A stretch of DNA of 36,657 nucleotides from JAIBCL01 sp031411695 (GCA_031411695.1 JANOBO010000246.1:1-36657); one strand, 5' to 3'; positions 15,866 through 24,489 are shown, numbered from the stretch's first letter. Notes: a model not told the origin generated them from the sequence alone. Made by a program: numbers and translations.

Positions 15866-18598
15866 TCAATCCACAAACATGAACTCGTTGGCGAGCATGA
15901 GGACTTGGGCGAGTTGCTGCCAGGAATCGAGCTGGTTGTGAGTCTCTCCGGCGAAGTCTTTTTCGGCGCTCCACTTTTCACCGGTCACATCGCCGCCGGA
16001 GCCTGTGGTGCCGGTCAGCGTCAGTTGCGGGGACCAGAGAAATTGGTCGCTGTTCAGCCCGTCGCGGATGTCGGTGATGAAGTCGAGCGTGTCTCCTTTG
16101 CTCATGACGATGGCGTCGAGATCGAGCGGCTCGGAGGCATTCTTCAGCGAGGTGGAGCGCAGCAGTCCGCGTGCGCTATGGCTGACGAACGCGCGGATGC
16201 CATCCCCCGCGTCCGGCTCGTGGATGAGGGTGGAGGTCAGCGAGTAGGCCCCATCGTGCGGCGCCTTCCAGCGGCGGATGACGGCATGCTGCTGGTCGTT
16301 GCCGGGGTGTCCGCCTGCGGCGGTGATCTGCGCCCAGCCAAGTTTTTCATCGGGCCATTGATCGCCGCCCTGCCACGCGGTGCCGTTGAAGTGCGGGAGC
16401 AGCGTGAAGCTTTTCACACGACCGGTGGCGCTGTCGAACGCGCCGTAACCGTAGCTCCAGGCAGACGGTCGATTTGGCTGAGGATGCGGCGCGATGTCAG
16501 CGTGCACAAAGCCGAGCGCGCTGTTGAGCTCGGTTGCGGTTGGCTGGCGCTGGTAGAGACGCGAGTAGAGCCGGGTGACGCGCGCGGAGGCATCGCCGGC
16601 TGGAAGTCCTGCCACCAACGCTGCGGCGCGCGCGGCGATGAAGGGATGATTCATGCCGAACAACGCCTGCTGCGGCACGGTGGTCTCACTGCGCTGCGGG
16701 ATGGAGAGATCGGGATTTGCGAAATCAAAGGCGCGCATCACGCCGGGGACAGTCTCGCGGTCCACGAGCGTGTAGAGCGTGCGGCGCGTGTTTTGTTTTC
16801 CAAACAGAGCGTCGGGCTTGCCGCCGATGCGGAGGTCAAGCTCACCCGTGGCGGCGAGCCAGGCGTCACGTGCCTCTTCAAAGCTGAGACGATGCGCGGT
16901 CATGCGCGAGAGGAAGCGGTTGTCAGCGTCGGCGGAAGATTGGGCGATAGCGAGACGCGGAGACGATGAGAGAGGCGCTCCCTCGCTCTCCACGTTTTCA
17001 ACTCTGATGGCGCCACTCTCAAGGCTGGCCTGGCGGTACGTCGCCGACAGCATGATCACGCGGTGCAGGCACTTCAGACTCCAGCCTGACTCGATGAAAC
17101 GGAGCGTGAGCCAGTCGAGCAATTCAGGATGACTCGGCGGAACTGCGCGGGTGCCGAAATCACTCGGCGTGGTGACAAGCCCGCGGCCGAAGTGATGCTG
17201 CCAGACGCGGTTCACCATCACGCGCGCGGTGAGCGGATTACGCGGATCGGCGATTGCATTTGCCAGCTCGAGCCTGCCGCTGCCTTTGGAAAAGGGCTCT
17301 TGTTTTCCAAACACACTGAGGAACTGGCGCGGCACTTCTTCGGCCTTGGCCAGCGGATTGCCACGGAGAAAAACACGTGGCGTGGAGGGAACCGCGCGGT
17401 CTGTGAGAATGGTGGCGTAACCGGGCGGGCTGGACATTTGCAGCACAGCGCGATCCGCATCGCCCTGGCTTTTCCAAAGCTCGGTGATGACGCCGGTGGG
17501 AAAGAACATCTCGATGTTCGCGATGTGCTCATCGGGCACGAACACTGGAGAATCTTCGCCCGCGAAGGCCTGCCCCAATGGCGAATCGCCCAGCACCTTC
17601 AGCGTCTCCGGCTTCAGCTCGCGCCTTTGCAGCCAGAGCGCAAAACGGTGCACGATGTATGGATTCAAATCCTTCTCATCAAGGATTTGGTCGAAGCCTT
17701 CCGGCGGATACTTGGAAAGTTCTGACTGCGCGTCGAGGTAGTCGCGCAGCCGGCCTCGTGTGCGCGCCATTTGCTCCTCGCGGCGCTTTGTGCGGAGACC
17801 TGCGTTCTTTTGGTTCAGCAGTTCAATCTCGGGGCCGCCTCCGTCGCCGCACGGCACCACGGCTTCCGCGCTGCCCTGGAAGACGCCGTAGAGCGCGTAA
17901 TAGTCGCGCGTGGGGATGGGGTCGTACTTGTGATCATGACAGCGCGCGCAGGCGACGGTGAGGCCCAGCATCCCGCGCGTGACCACGTCGATGCGGTCAT
18001 CGATGATGTCGTGCGTCACGCCGAGGAAGCGACGGCCGAGCGTGAGAAAGCCCATCGCCGCGAGATCCGGCGAGCGTGGCGGCGCGATCTGATCCGCTGC
18101 GATCTGCAGGCGCACAAAGCGGTCGTAAGGCATGCCGGCATTCAGCGCGCGCACCACCCAGTCGCGGTAAGCCGCGGCATGCACCCAGCGCTTTTCCTCA
18201 CGCGCATAGACGTAACCTTTGGTGTCGGAGTATCGCGCGATGTCCAGCCAGTGGCGCGCCCATTGCTCGCCGTAATGCGGCGAGGCAAGAAGCCGGTCGA
18301 GGAGCGCGGCATAGGCGGGCTCCATCGAGCCGGCGTCATTGGACTCGGCTATAAATGCCGCGACATCTTCCGGCGTGGGAGGCAGCCCCGTCAGATCAAA
18401 GGTGGCGCGGCGGATCACCGTGCGCGCATCAGCCGGCGGTGAGCCATGCAACGAATGGCTGGCCCGGGCCTCGTTCACAAATCCATCGATGGAGTGATGC
18501 CGCGTCGAGCTGACAAGGGGCCGCATCGCCCACCAATCCGCTGCGCCGCCGGAGGGCACCGCGATCAACGAACAAAGAATGAGAAGACGGCCGCGCAT
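15866..18598 (-). CDS. PSCyt2/PSD1 (DUF1549/DUF1553) exported protein with inserted C-terminal domain
   Basis: A 910-residue protein with an N-terminal signal peptide (MRGRLLILCSLIAVPSGGAA). DUF1549 covers about residues 35-250: VIRRATFDLTGLPPTPEDVA, LLDRLLASPHYGEQWARHWL, and one c-type heme motif CARCHDHKYDP (C217, C220, H221). DUF1553 covers about 440-720: NPLTARVMVNRVWQHHFGRG, TPSDFGTRAVPPSHPELLDW, ATYRQAS and TVPQQALFGMNHPF. These proteins are abundant in Planctomycetes and Verrucomicrobia, usually beside DUF1501 or sulfatase genes, and are thought to act in polysaccharide or sulfate-ester metabolism; the biochemical role is not established. Residues about 715-875 carry an extra beta-rich domain placed before the conserved final helix (LDSWQQLAQVLMLANEFMFVD-like end). 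It is divergent from the S10 peptidase gene and has no DUF1501 partner here. Confidence 0.85.
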   Translation of the reverse strand: MRGRLLILCSLIAVPSGGAADWWAMRPLVSSTRHHSIDGFVNEARASHSLHGSPPADARTVIRRATFDLTGLPPTPEDVAAFIAESNDAGSMEPAYAALLDRLLASPHYGEQWARHWLDIARYSDTKGYVYAREEKRWVHAAAYRDWVVRALNAGMPYDRFVRLQIAADQIAPPRSPDLAAMGFLTLGRRFLGVTHDIIDDRIDVVTRGMLGLTVACARCHDHKYDPIPTRDYYALYGVFQGSAEAVVPCGDGGGPEIELLNQKNAGLRTKRREEQMARTRGRLRDYLDAQSELSKYPPEGFDQILDEKDLNPYIVHRFALWLQRRELKPETLKVLGDSPLGQAFAGEDSPVFVPDEHIANIEMFFPTGVITELWKSQGDADRAVLQMSSPPGYATILTDRAVPSTPRVFLRGNPLAKAEEVPRQFLSVFGKQEPFSKGSGRLELANAIADPRNPLTARVMVNRVWQHHFGRGLVTTPSDFGTRAVPPSHPELLDWLTLRFIESGWSLKCLHRVIMLSATYRQASLESGAIRVENVESEGAPLSSSPRLAIAQSSADADNRFLSRMTAHRLSFEEARDAWLAATGELDLRIGGKPDALFGKQNTRRTLYTLVDRETVPGVMRAFDFANPDLSIPQRSETTVPQQALFGMNHPFIAARAAALVAGLPAGDASARVTRLYSRLYQRQPTATELNSALGFVHADIAPHPQPNRPSAWSYGYGAFDSATGRVKSFTLLPHFNGTAWQGGDQWPDEKLGWAQITAAGGHPGNDQQHAVIRRWKAPHDGAYSLTSTLIHEPDAGDGIRAFVSHSARGLLRSTSLKNASEPLDLDAIVMSKGDTLDFITDIRDGLNSDQFLWSPQLTLTGTTGSGGDVTGEKWSAEKDFAGETHNQLDSWQQLAQVLMLANEFMFVD

Positions 18599-18745
18599 GG
18601 AGTCAGGTGCCTGCAGGCGGGGTGACTACGGGGTCGTGCGCACCGTTGTTTCCAAAAGGGCAGGGCAGGGACAGCGTGTCTGTTTAACAAAGCCGAATTT
18701 TGTTCGCCGTTGCAAATGCGGCATCGGCTGTGACGGTTGGCGCGC

Positions 18746-20308
18746 ATGAAATTTCCAGCCATTCTCCTTCTGACACTCGGTGTGATCACCGGTCCGCTCC
18801 TGGCGCAACAGCCCGCTGATGAACATAAAGCCGAAGCATCAAAGGCGGCCGATAAAAAGCCGGACGAAAAGAAAGACGAGCCCAAGGCCAAGGCTGACGA
18901 AAAGGCCGACAAGAAGGTCGAGACAAAACACAGCATCACCGTGGGCGGGCAAAAGCTGGACTACACCGCCACGGCAGGATTGATCGCGCTGAAGGATCCC
19001 GAAGGAAAGGCCACGGCGGAGATCTTTTACATCGCCTACACCCGGGATGGCCAGACGGACGCGGCAAAACGGCCCGTGACTTTTTCATTCAACGGCGGGC
19101 CGGGCTCGTCCTCGGTGTGGATGCATCTGGGCCTGCTCGGGCCGCGGCGCGTGAAGCTCAATGATGATGGCAGCGCGGTGCCGCCGCCGTATGCGCTGGT
19201 GGATAATGAGTTCTCACTTCTCGATGAGACGGACCTCGTGTTCATCGATCCGGTCAGCACGGGATTCAGCCGCGCGACGAAGCCGGAGGACGCCAAGAAA
19301 TTTCACGGGCTCGACGGGGACGTGAAATCGGTGGCGGACTTCATCCGGCTCTACGTGACGAAGAACAAACGCTGGGCCTCGCCGAAGTTCGTGATCGGTG
19401 AAAGCTACGGCACCACGCGCGCAGCGGCATTGTCCGGCGAGCTGGCAAACCGCTACAAGATGAACGTGAACGGCATCATGCTCGTCTCCACCGTGCTGAA
19501 CTTCCAAACGCTCTCGTTCAGCGAAGGCAATGATCTGCCGTACATTTTGTTCCTGCCGGGTTATGCGGCGACGGCGTGGTATCACAAGAAGCTTCCGGCG
19601 GATCTGCAGAAGCTAACATTGAAGGATGTCGTCGCCCGTGCCGAGGCGTTTGCCGAAGGTGAATATGCGCAGGCGCTTTTCCAAGGCTCAGGGCTTCCCG
19701 CTGACAAACGCGCGGCGCTGGTGAAGACGACGGCGCGCTTCACCGGACTGCGGGAGGAGTTCGTGGATCGCGCGAATCTGCGCGTGAGCCTGAGCCGGTT
19801 TGCGGCGGAGCTGTTGCGCGATGAGAAGCAGGTGGTCGGCCGCTTCGACGGCCGTTACAAGGGCTTCATCCGTGACGCCTTGTCCTCCGGCATGGAGCAC
19901 GATCCGAGCGGCGCCGCGGTGATGGGAAACTTCGGCGCCACCTTCAACAACTACGTGCGCAGCGAGCTGAACTTTGAGGAGGACAGGCCGTACGAAATCC
20001 TCGCCTCCGTCGGGCCATGGAACTGGGGTGCGGAGAACAGTTTTGTGAACGTGGCGGACACGCTGGCCGACAGCATGACGGAGAATCCTTTTTTGAAGAT
20101 ACATGTGTCAAACGGCTACTACGACCTGGCCACACCACGCTTCGCGAGCCGCTACACGTTTAACCATCTGAACATCGCGCCCGCGCTACAGAAGAACATC
20201 ACCGTGGACGACTACGAGGCCGGGCACATGATGTACCTGAACCTGCCCGACTTGAAGAAACAAAAAGCCGATCTCGCGAGGTTCATCCGCGCGGCCGGCG
20301 GACAGTGA
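18746..20308 (+). CDS. Secreted serine carboxypeptidase-like protein (peptidase S10)
   Basis: A 520-residue alpha/beta-hydrolase exported by a signal peptide (MKFPAILLLTLGVITGPLLA). I chose the ATG at 18746; a TTG three codons earlier is also open. After the signal comes a 40-residue Lys/Asp/Glu/Ala linker (about 25-60). The catalytic parts are all present: oxyanion loop FSFNGGPGSSSVWMHLGLLG, nucleophile Ser220 in VIGESYGTTRA, Asp460 in NGYYDLATPRF and His494 in YEAGHMMYL. Family members cleave C-terminal residues from peptides. It is followed after 7 bases by a membrane protein and then a rhodanese, so the three may share one transcript. Confidence 0.92.
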   Translation: MKFPAILLLTLGVITGPLLAQQPADEHKAEASKAADKKPDEKKDEPKAKADEKADKKVETKHSITVGGQKLDYTATAGLIALKDPEGKATAEIFYIAYTRDGQTDAAKRPVTFSFNGGPGSSSVWMHLGLLGPRRVKLNDDGSAVPPPYALVDNEFSLLDETDLVFIDPVSTGFSRATKPEDAKKFHGLDGDVKSVADFIRLYVTKNKRWASPKFVIGESYGTTRAAALSGELANRYKMNVNGIMLVSTVLNFQTLSFSEGNDLPYILFLPGYAATAWYHKKLPADLQKLTLKDVVARAEAFAEGEYAQALFQGSGLPADKRAALVKTTARFTGLREEFVDRANLRVSLSRFAAELLRDEKQVVGRFDGRYKGFIRDALSSGMEHDPSGAAVMGNFGATFNNYVRSELNFEEDRPYEILASVGPWNWGAENSFVNVADTLADSMTENPFLKIHVSNGYYDLATPRFASRYTFNHLNIAPALQKNITVDDYEAGHMMYLNLPDLKKQKADLARFIRAAGGQ

Positions 20309-20315
20309 CCGCGCC

Positions 20316-20858
20316 ATGCCCTCGCAGCTCCCGGCGCATCTCATCGAGGTGAAGGTGAACGAGATTCACCAGCTCTTCAATTCGATGGACCCGTCCCCGT
20401 TTCATGAGCGGGATCTGGATCACGATGCGGAGGAGTTCATCGTGAGCTGGGCAGAGGAGTGGCACCGGCGTGAACCGATCAGGTTGGTGATCCACGTGGC
20501 GAAGCGGCCGGATGGCATGGCGGATCCGCAGGCGCTCGTGGCGGAGTCGATCCGGCATTACTTCGCCTACCGTGCGGAGATGACGATGCGGGATTTGAAG
20601 AAGATGATGCGCGTGGGAAGAGCCAGCCTCATCATAGGCCTCGTTTTCCTAGCGGCATGCACCGTCGTGGCGCGGCTGCTGGTGACGGGGCCTGAACACT
20701 GGCAAGGCGTGCTGCGGGAGGGGCTGACGATCGGCGGATGGGTGGCGATGTGGAAGCCGCTGGACATTTATCTCTACCGCTGGTGGCCGCTGCTACATTT
20801 GAAACGGTTGCATGAAAAACTGAGCGCCGCTGAGGTCGAGGTGCGGATACCGGCATAA
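20316..20858 (+). CDS. Conserved two-helix membrane protein of unknown function
   Basis: A 180-residue protein that I recognise only as a conserved hypothetical family with the signature FNSMDPSPFHERDLDHDAEE followed by FIVSWAEEW. The first 95 residues are soluble and acidic; two hydrophobic segments follow at about 107-128 (LIIGLVFLAACTVVARLLV) and 135-155 (LREGLTIGGWVAMWKPLDIY). The end is basic and helical. It starts 7 bases after the S10 peptidase stop and precedes the rhodanese by 57 bases. No catalytic motif is evident. Confidence 0.7.
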   Translation: MPSQLPAHLIEVKVNEIHQLFNSMDPSPFHERDLDHDAEEFIVSWAEEWHRREPIRLVIHVAKRPDGMADPQALVAESIRHYFAYRAEMTMRDLKKMMRVGRASLIIGLVFLAACTVVARLLVTGPEHWQGVLREGLTIGGWVAMWKPLDIYLYRWWPLLHLKRLHEKLSAAEVEVRIPA

Positions 20859-20915
20859 AATTGAAGACAATCCGAACGGCGTGCCCGTATGTTTGAGATC
20901 CAAATCAAGCTTCAC

Positions 20916-21326
20916 ATGAAAACTCACTCTTCGTTTCTTGCCCTTTTCGCAGCCATCGTGTCTGCCGCTTCATTCTCCTTTGGCGCGGACGAGAAACAAG
21001 GTGATGGCGCGATCCATGTGAAACCCGAAGCCGCCGCCAAGCTCGTGGATGAGAAAAAGGTCACCGTGCTCGATGTGCGGACGGCGGATGAGTTTGCCGA
21101 AGGCCACATTGCCGGGGCGAGAAACCTGGATTTCCTTCAAGGAGCGAAGTTTGAGGCGGAGGCAAAGACTCTGGACAAGACAAAGCCGTACCTCGTGCAT
21201 TGCCAGTCGGGCGCGCGCAGCAGCAAATCACTGAAGATCCTCAAGAAGCTGGGCTTCGAGAAACTCTACCATCTCGACGACGGATTCGGCGGCTGGCAGG
21301 CGGCGGGGAAGCCTGTCGAAAAATAA
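20916..21326 (+). CDS. Exported rhodanese-like protein
   Basis: A 136-residue single-domain rhodanese (thiosulfate/sulfane sulfur transferase fold). The ATG at 20916 begins a signal peptide (MKTHSSFLALFAAIVSAASF); an in-frame ATG at 20889 would place nine residues before it and is less likely. Domain motifs are VLDVRTADEFAEGHIAGARN, the active-site loop VHCQSGARSSKS with Cys96, and LDDGFGGWQAAGKPV at the end. Export suggests a periplasmic or envelope role in sulfur transfer or redox chemistry. Its stop lies 7 bases from the stop of the convergent membrane-protein gene. Confidence 0.88.
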   Translation: MKTHSSFLALFAAIVSAASFSFGADEKQGDGAIHVKPEAAAKLVDEKKVTVLDVRTADEFAEGHIAGARNLDFLQGAKFEAEAKTLDKTKPYLVHCQSGARSSKSLKILKKLGFEKLYHLDDGFGGWQAAGKPVEK

Positions 21327-21333
21327 GTGAGGC

Positions 21334-21978
21334 CTACGCAACGCGGCGCTTTTTTCCGAAAGCGACGATGATCACGGTGGCCGTGACGCAACCGGCGAGA
21401 TTTGCCACGAGATCCCCTCCCGTGTTCTCATAGCCGCCCACGTTTGTATTCGGGATGGTGAGCACGGCGATGAACTCGATCACTTCATTCAGCGCGCCAA
21501 ATCCCATGCCGGCTGCGGCGGAGAGCACCATCAAGCCAAGACTGGGCCTCGGCTCCGCGCCGCTGACAGTGCGCAGGGATGCGCGGATCGCATGCCAGCA
21601 AATCCAGGTGGTCACGCCGAAACCAAAAGCGTGGACGACTTGATCATACTTCAGCAGGTCCGGTATGATCCAAAGGCTGTACAGCACGCGGATCGGGCCG
21701 TTCACGGGCAGATGCGCGGGCACCGACACGAGGCCGCCGGCCATGTGAAGCAGGCCCCATACGGAGAGCGCCCAGAGCTGGCCGCCAGTGAGCCTCATGC
21801 GGTGATGCACCAGCATCACGACGGAGATCAGCACGAGCATCACCACGATGTAAAAGGCAAACTCCCGATTGCCCGCCACGATGGAGCCGCCCACGGCCGC
21901 GAGCACGTAGAGCAGCGTGAACAGCGCCAGCGGGAGGAGCCTGGGTTTTGGACTGCATTGCACGGGAGGTGGATTCAT
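21334..21978 (-). CDS. Polytopic membrane protein, YjdF/DUF2238-like
   Basis: A 214-residue protein from the ATG at 21978; the upstream open frame to 22326 is antisense to the DksA-like gene and not supported. It has about six membrane segments, including LPLALFTLLYVLAAVGGSIV, FYIVVMLVLISVVMLV and ATVIIVAFG. Diagnostic pieces are YDQVVHAFGFGVTTWICWHA, MGFGALNEVIEFI and NTGGDLVANLAGC, the acidic and His residues conserved in the DUF2238/YjdF family (VanZ-like relatives). Function is unknown. It is divergent from the DksA-like gene by about 197 bases. Confidence 0.75.
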   Translation of the reverse strand: MNPPPVQCSPKPRLLPLALFTLLYVLAAVGGSIVAGNREFAFYIVVMLVLISVVMLVHHRMRLTGGQLWALSVWGLLHMAGGLVSVPAHLPVNGPIRVLYSLWIIPDLLKYDQVVHAFGFGVTTWICWHAIRASLRTVSGAEPRPSLGLMVLSAAAGMGFGALNEVIEFIAVLTIPNTNVGGYENTGGDLVANLAGCVTATVIIVAFGKKRRVA

Positions 21979-22175
21979 GTGGCAAACATTGAACCACACG
22001 CGCGTTGAAGAGTCGATAGCCTGTCGATTTCCACCACGGAATCCGCTGATGAAAGTCGGCGAATTGGGGGTTGCCAAGAAATGGAAAACGACGCACAGTC
22101 GGCCCCTCTTTTTCGGCCCCATGCTGTTGGAGAGAACCCGATCCAACACGCAAACCTTCACCACCATTCTGAGCC

Positions 22176-23159
22176 ATGCCTGCGAAGAAAAGCAAAACCT
22201 CCAAGTCCGGCGGATCAAAAAAGCCCGCCAAGGTTCCGACAAAGTCCGCCAAGGCGGTGAAGGCCAAGTCCATTTCCAAAACTGCGGCCGCCAGGCCTGC
22301 GGCCAAAGGCAAAAAGCCAACAACACCTGTGAAGAAAAATTCCCCCAAACCAGCAGCCAGCAAGCCCGCCAAAACCAAGCCCGCGAAAGCGGTGAAAGCC
22401 GTCAAGGAACCGAAGCCCGCAAAGGCGGCCAAGGTCGTTGAACCCAAAAAGGCGCCAGTGCCAGAGCCGGCTCCGGCACCGGTCGTCGTCGCCGCATCGC
22501 CCGGCCGGCCGCGGAAGAACGCCGCCGCCACACCGAGGCTAGGCCCGATGGTGAGCAAGCCATTGCACTTCGCTCCGCTGAAGCCAACTCCGCGCCACAA
22601 GCCTGAAGAAGTGGGTGCCACCATCGAGGTGGCGAAGGGTCCGGTGAAATGGACGCCCTTCATGAGAAAGCAAAAGCAACGTCTCATCGAGCTGCGGGAC
22701 ACGTTGCTGAACCTGATCGAAGGCGTGTCGAAGGAGAGCCTCCGCCAGCGTGCGGAAGGCGGCGAGGCATCGGCCTTTGGCATGCACCAGGCCGACGCCG
22801 GCAGCGATGCGTATGACCGCGACTTTGCCCTCAGTCTGCTGAGCCAGGAGCAGGATGCCCTGAATGAAATCAACGAGGCGCTCACCCGCATGGAGGGCGG
22901 CTCATACGGGATCTGCGAGATGTCCGGAAAGCGCATCCCGGAAATCCGCCTCGAGGCACTGCCCTTCACCCGCTTCACCGTCGAATGCCAGGAGCGGATC
23001 GAACGCCAGCAAATGGGCGGCCGCGGCCGCATGCCGGTGCGCTCGCTCTTCGGGCTGGACGAGGCCTCCGAAGAGTCCGGAGATGATGCCGATGAGGAGG
23101 AGACAACCTCGACGAGCCGGAACAACAACAGCGAATCGCTTGACTTCGCAAAGGAGTAA
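22176..23159 (+). CDS. DksA/TraR-family protein with Lys/Ala/Pro-rich (histone H1-like) N-terminal tail
   Basis: A 327-residue protein, about twice the length of DksA. Residues 1 to about 115 are almost only Lys, Ala, Pro, Ser and Val (KKPAKVPTKSAKAVKAK, KPAKTKPAKAVKAVKEPKPA), like a histone H1/Hc1 tail, and should bind nucleic acid. Residues about 165-290 form the DksA/TraR region: a coiled-coil (FMRKQKQRLIELRDTLLNLI) and LLSQEQDALNEINEALTRME, then GSYGICEMSGKRIPEIRLEA. The zinc finger is half lost: C247 and C271 remain while the other two positions are S250 and T268. DksA proteins bind the RNA polymerase secondary channel and modulate transcription. The last 35 residues are acidic and Ser/Asn-rich. 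It is followed 21 bases later by L33 and then S18, so it probably leads their transcript. Confidence 0.8.
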   Translation: MPAKKSKTSKSGGSKKPAKVPTKSAKAVKAKSISKTAAARPAAKGKKPTTPVKKNSPKPAASKPAKTKPAKAVKAVKEPKPAKAAKVVEPKKAPVPEPAPAPVVVAASPGRPRKNAAATPRLGPMVSKPLHFAPLKPTPRHKPEEVGATIEVAKGPVKWTPFMRKQKQRLIELRDTLLNLIEGVSKESLRQRAEGGEASAFGMHQADAGSDAYDRDFALSLLSQEQDALNEINEALTRMEGGSYGICEMSGKRIPEIRLEALPFTRFTVECQERIERQQMGGRGRMPVRSLFGLDEASEESGDDADEEETTSTSRNNNSESLDFAKE

Positions 23160-23180
23160 CCCACTTTAGCCGCCCCAAAA

Positions 23181-23354
23181 ATGGCACGAGAAATCATCAC
23201 CCTAGAATGCACGGAGGCGAAGGCCGCCGGCATGCCGCCTTCGCGCTACGTCACAAAACGCAACAAGAAGAGCCTGCTCACTCCCGGCCGTCTTGAGAAG
23301 GTGAAGTTCAACCACTTCATGAAGAAGCGCACGCTTCATCGCGAAACCCGCTAA
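23181..23354 (+). CDS. rpmG: 50S ribosomal protein L33 (bL33)
   Basis: A 57-residue protein beginning MAREIITLECTEAKAAGMPP with the family pattern YVTKRNKK, then RLEKVKFNHFMKKRTLHRET. It is the zinc-less ('C minus') form: only one cysteine (C10), no CxxC pairs. bL33 sits near the E site of the large subunit. It lies 21 bases after the DksA-like gene and 9 bases before S18, and the L33-S18 order is also the one kept in plastid genomes. Too short for many gene callers but clearly real. Confidence 0.95.
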   Translation: MAREIITLECTEAKAAGMPPSRYVTKRNKKSLLTPGRLEKVKFNHFMKKRTLHRETR

Positions 23355-23363
23355 TCCACGATC

Positions 23364-23603
23364 ATGACACCGAAGACCGAAGAACGCCTCATCAGCTTCC
23401 GCAAAAACAACCGGAAGATGCCACGCCGCCGCCTGGACGTGCCCATGGAGAAGATCAGCTACCGGCACCCCGAGATCATCGCCAAGTTCACCACGGAGAC
23501 GGGAAAGATCCTCGCCCGCCGCGTGACCGGAGTGCCTGCTTGGCTGCACCGCAAGATCGTGCGCGAGATCAAGCGCGCGCGGGCGATCAACCTCATGCCC
23601 TGA
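23364..23603 (+). CDS. rpsR: 30S ribosomal protein S18 (bS18)
   Basis: A 79-residue protein with the bS18 core: ISYRHPEIIAKFTTETGKIL, ARRVTGVPAWLHRKI and VREIKRARAINLMP. It binds the 30S platform with S6. The N-terminal part is basic and has no cysteine, so it is a form without the CxxC-type zinc site found in some S18 proteins. No S6 (rpsF), single-strand binding protein or L9 gene, the usual bacterial neighbours, is found here. A rho-independent terminator follows about 30 bases later. Confidence 0.95.
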   Translation: MTPKTEERLISFRKNNRKMPRRRLDVPMEKISYRHPEIIAKFTTETGKILARRVTGVPAWLHRKIVREIKRARAINLMP

Positions 23604-23633
23604 GCGGCGTCACCGCCATCGTTTTCACTTGCG

Positions 23634-23671
23634 AACCCACGGCTGCAACAGCGGCTGTGGGTTTGTTTTTC
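23634..23671 (+). terminator. Rho-independent terminator after rpsR
   Basis: AACCCACGGCTGC (23634-23646) pairs with GCGGCTGTGGGTT (23651-23663) with one mismatch and one G-U pair around an AACA loop, followed by TTTGTTTTT-like sequence. It separates the ribosomal genes from folE2, which must then have its own promoter or depend on read-through. Confidence 0.85.
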
Positions 23672-23709
23672 ACGAGAAGGGCGGCCAAAACCACAACCCG
23701 CAGACACGG

Positions 23710-24489
23710 ATGTCGTCATTGACGGACACGCAGAATGAGAGCGACGACCGCCGGCTGGCCATCGACCGCGTCGGTGTGCGCGGGCTGCGTTTTCCGCTGA
23801 AGATTCGAGATCGCGACAACGAGGTGCAGCACACCATCGCCATGGTGTCGCTAGCCGTCGATCTCCCGCATCAATACAAAGGCACGCACATGAGCCGCTT
23901 TGTCGAGGTGCTGCACGCCCACGGCTCGGAACTCACCGTGCGCGACATCGCAGGAATGCCGCGTGAGCTGTTGAAGAGGCTCGACGCCCAGAAGGCGCAC
24001 GTCGAATTTCGCTTCCCTTACTTCCGCACCAAGAAGGCGCCGGTGACGAAGAGCGAGGGCCTCCTCGACTACGGCGTCGTCTTTGAAGTGAACGCCGAAG
24101 ACGGGGACGTCGATTTCGTCGTCACCGTCGAAGTTCCCGTGACCACACTTTGCCCTTGCTCCAAAGCCATCAGCGCCCGCGGCGCGCACAACCAGCGCGG
24201 CACGGTGACGTTTGCAGTGCGCTTCAGCGAGCCGGTGTGGATCGAGGATCTCATCGAACTCGTCGAGAGCAGCGCCAGCTCCGCGCTCTACAGCTTGCTC
24301 AAGCGCCCCGACGAAAAATTTGTCACCGAAGCCGCCTACGACAACCCCGTCTTCGTCGAAGACCTCGTGCGCAACGTCGCCGTGAAAGCCAACGCGCATC
24401 CGCTGATCAAATGGTATCGCGTCGAAGCCGAGAACTTTGAGTCCATCCACAATCACAATGCCTGGGCGGTGATTGAGCGGCAGAAGTGA
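23710..24489 (+). CDS. folE2: GTP cyclohydrolase FolE2 (type IB)
   Basis: FolE2 converts GTP to dihydroneopterin triphosphate plus formate, the first step of folate (and some queuosine) synthesis. It is the version that does not need zinc, unlike FolE. The protein has 259 residues, normal for the family. Typical motifs are VSLAVDLPHQYKGTHMSRF, the metal-binding Cys in VTTLCPCSKAIS (C148, C150), GAHNQRGTV and ELVESSASSALYSLLKRPDE. The last part contains KANAHPLIKWYRVEAENFES and HNHNAWAVIE. I chose the ATG at 23710; the longer frame starts at a TTG inside the preceding terminator and is unlikely. Confidence 0.95.
   Translation: MSSLTDTQNESDDRRLAIDRVGVRGLRFPLKIRDRDNEVQHTIAMVSLAVDLPHQYKGTHMSRFVEVLHAHGSELTVRDIAGMPRELLKRLDAQKAHVEFRFPYFRTKKAPVTKSEGLLDYGVVFEVNAEDGDVDFVVTVEVPVTTLCPCSKAISARGAHNQRGTVTFAVRFSEPVWIEDLIELVESSASSALYSLLKRPDEKFVTEAAYDNPVFVEDLVRNVAVKANAHPLIKWYRVEAENFESIHNHNAWAVIERQK

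Noticed and set aside
15643..15981. Minus-strand ORF of 112 residues overlapping the end of the PSD1 gene
   Set aside because: Its second half (GWSAGFRCRLATAPATDGFN) reads like intergenic repeated DNA and its first half is a shadow of the PSD1 gene; no family recognised. The segment 15619-15865 is left as non-coding, possibly a dispersed repeat.
21979..22175. Search for a Zur box upstream of the DksA-L33-S18 genes
   Set aside because: No AT-rich palindrome of the usual Zur type is visible by eye; a motif scan would be needed, so no site is reported.
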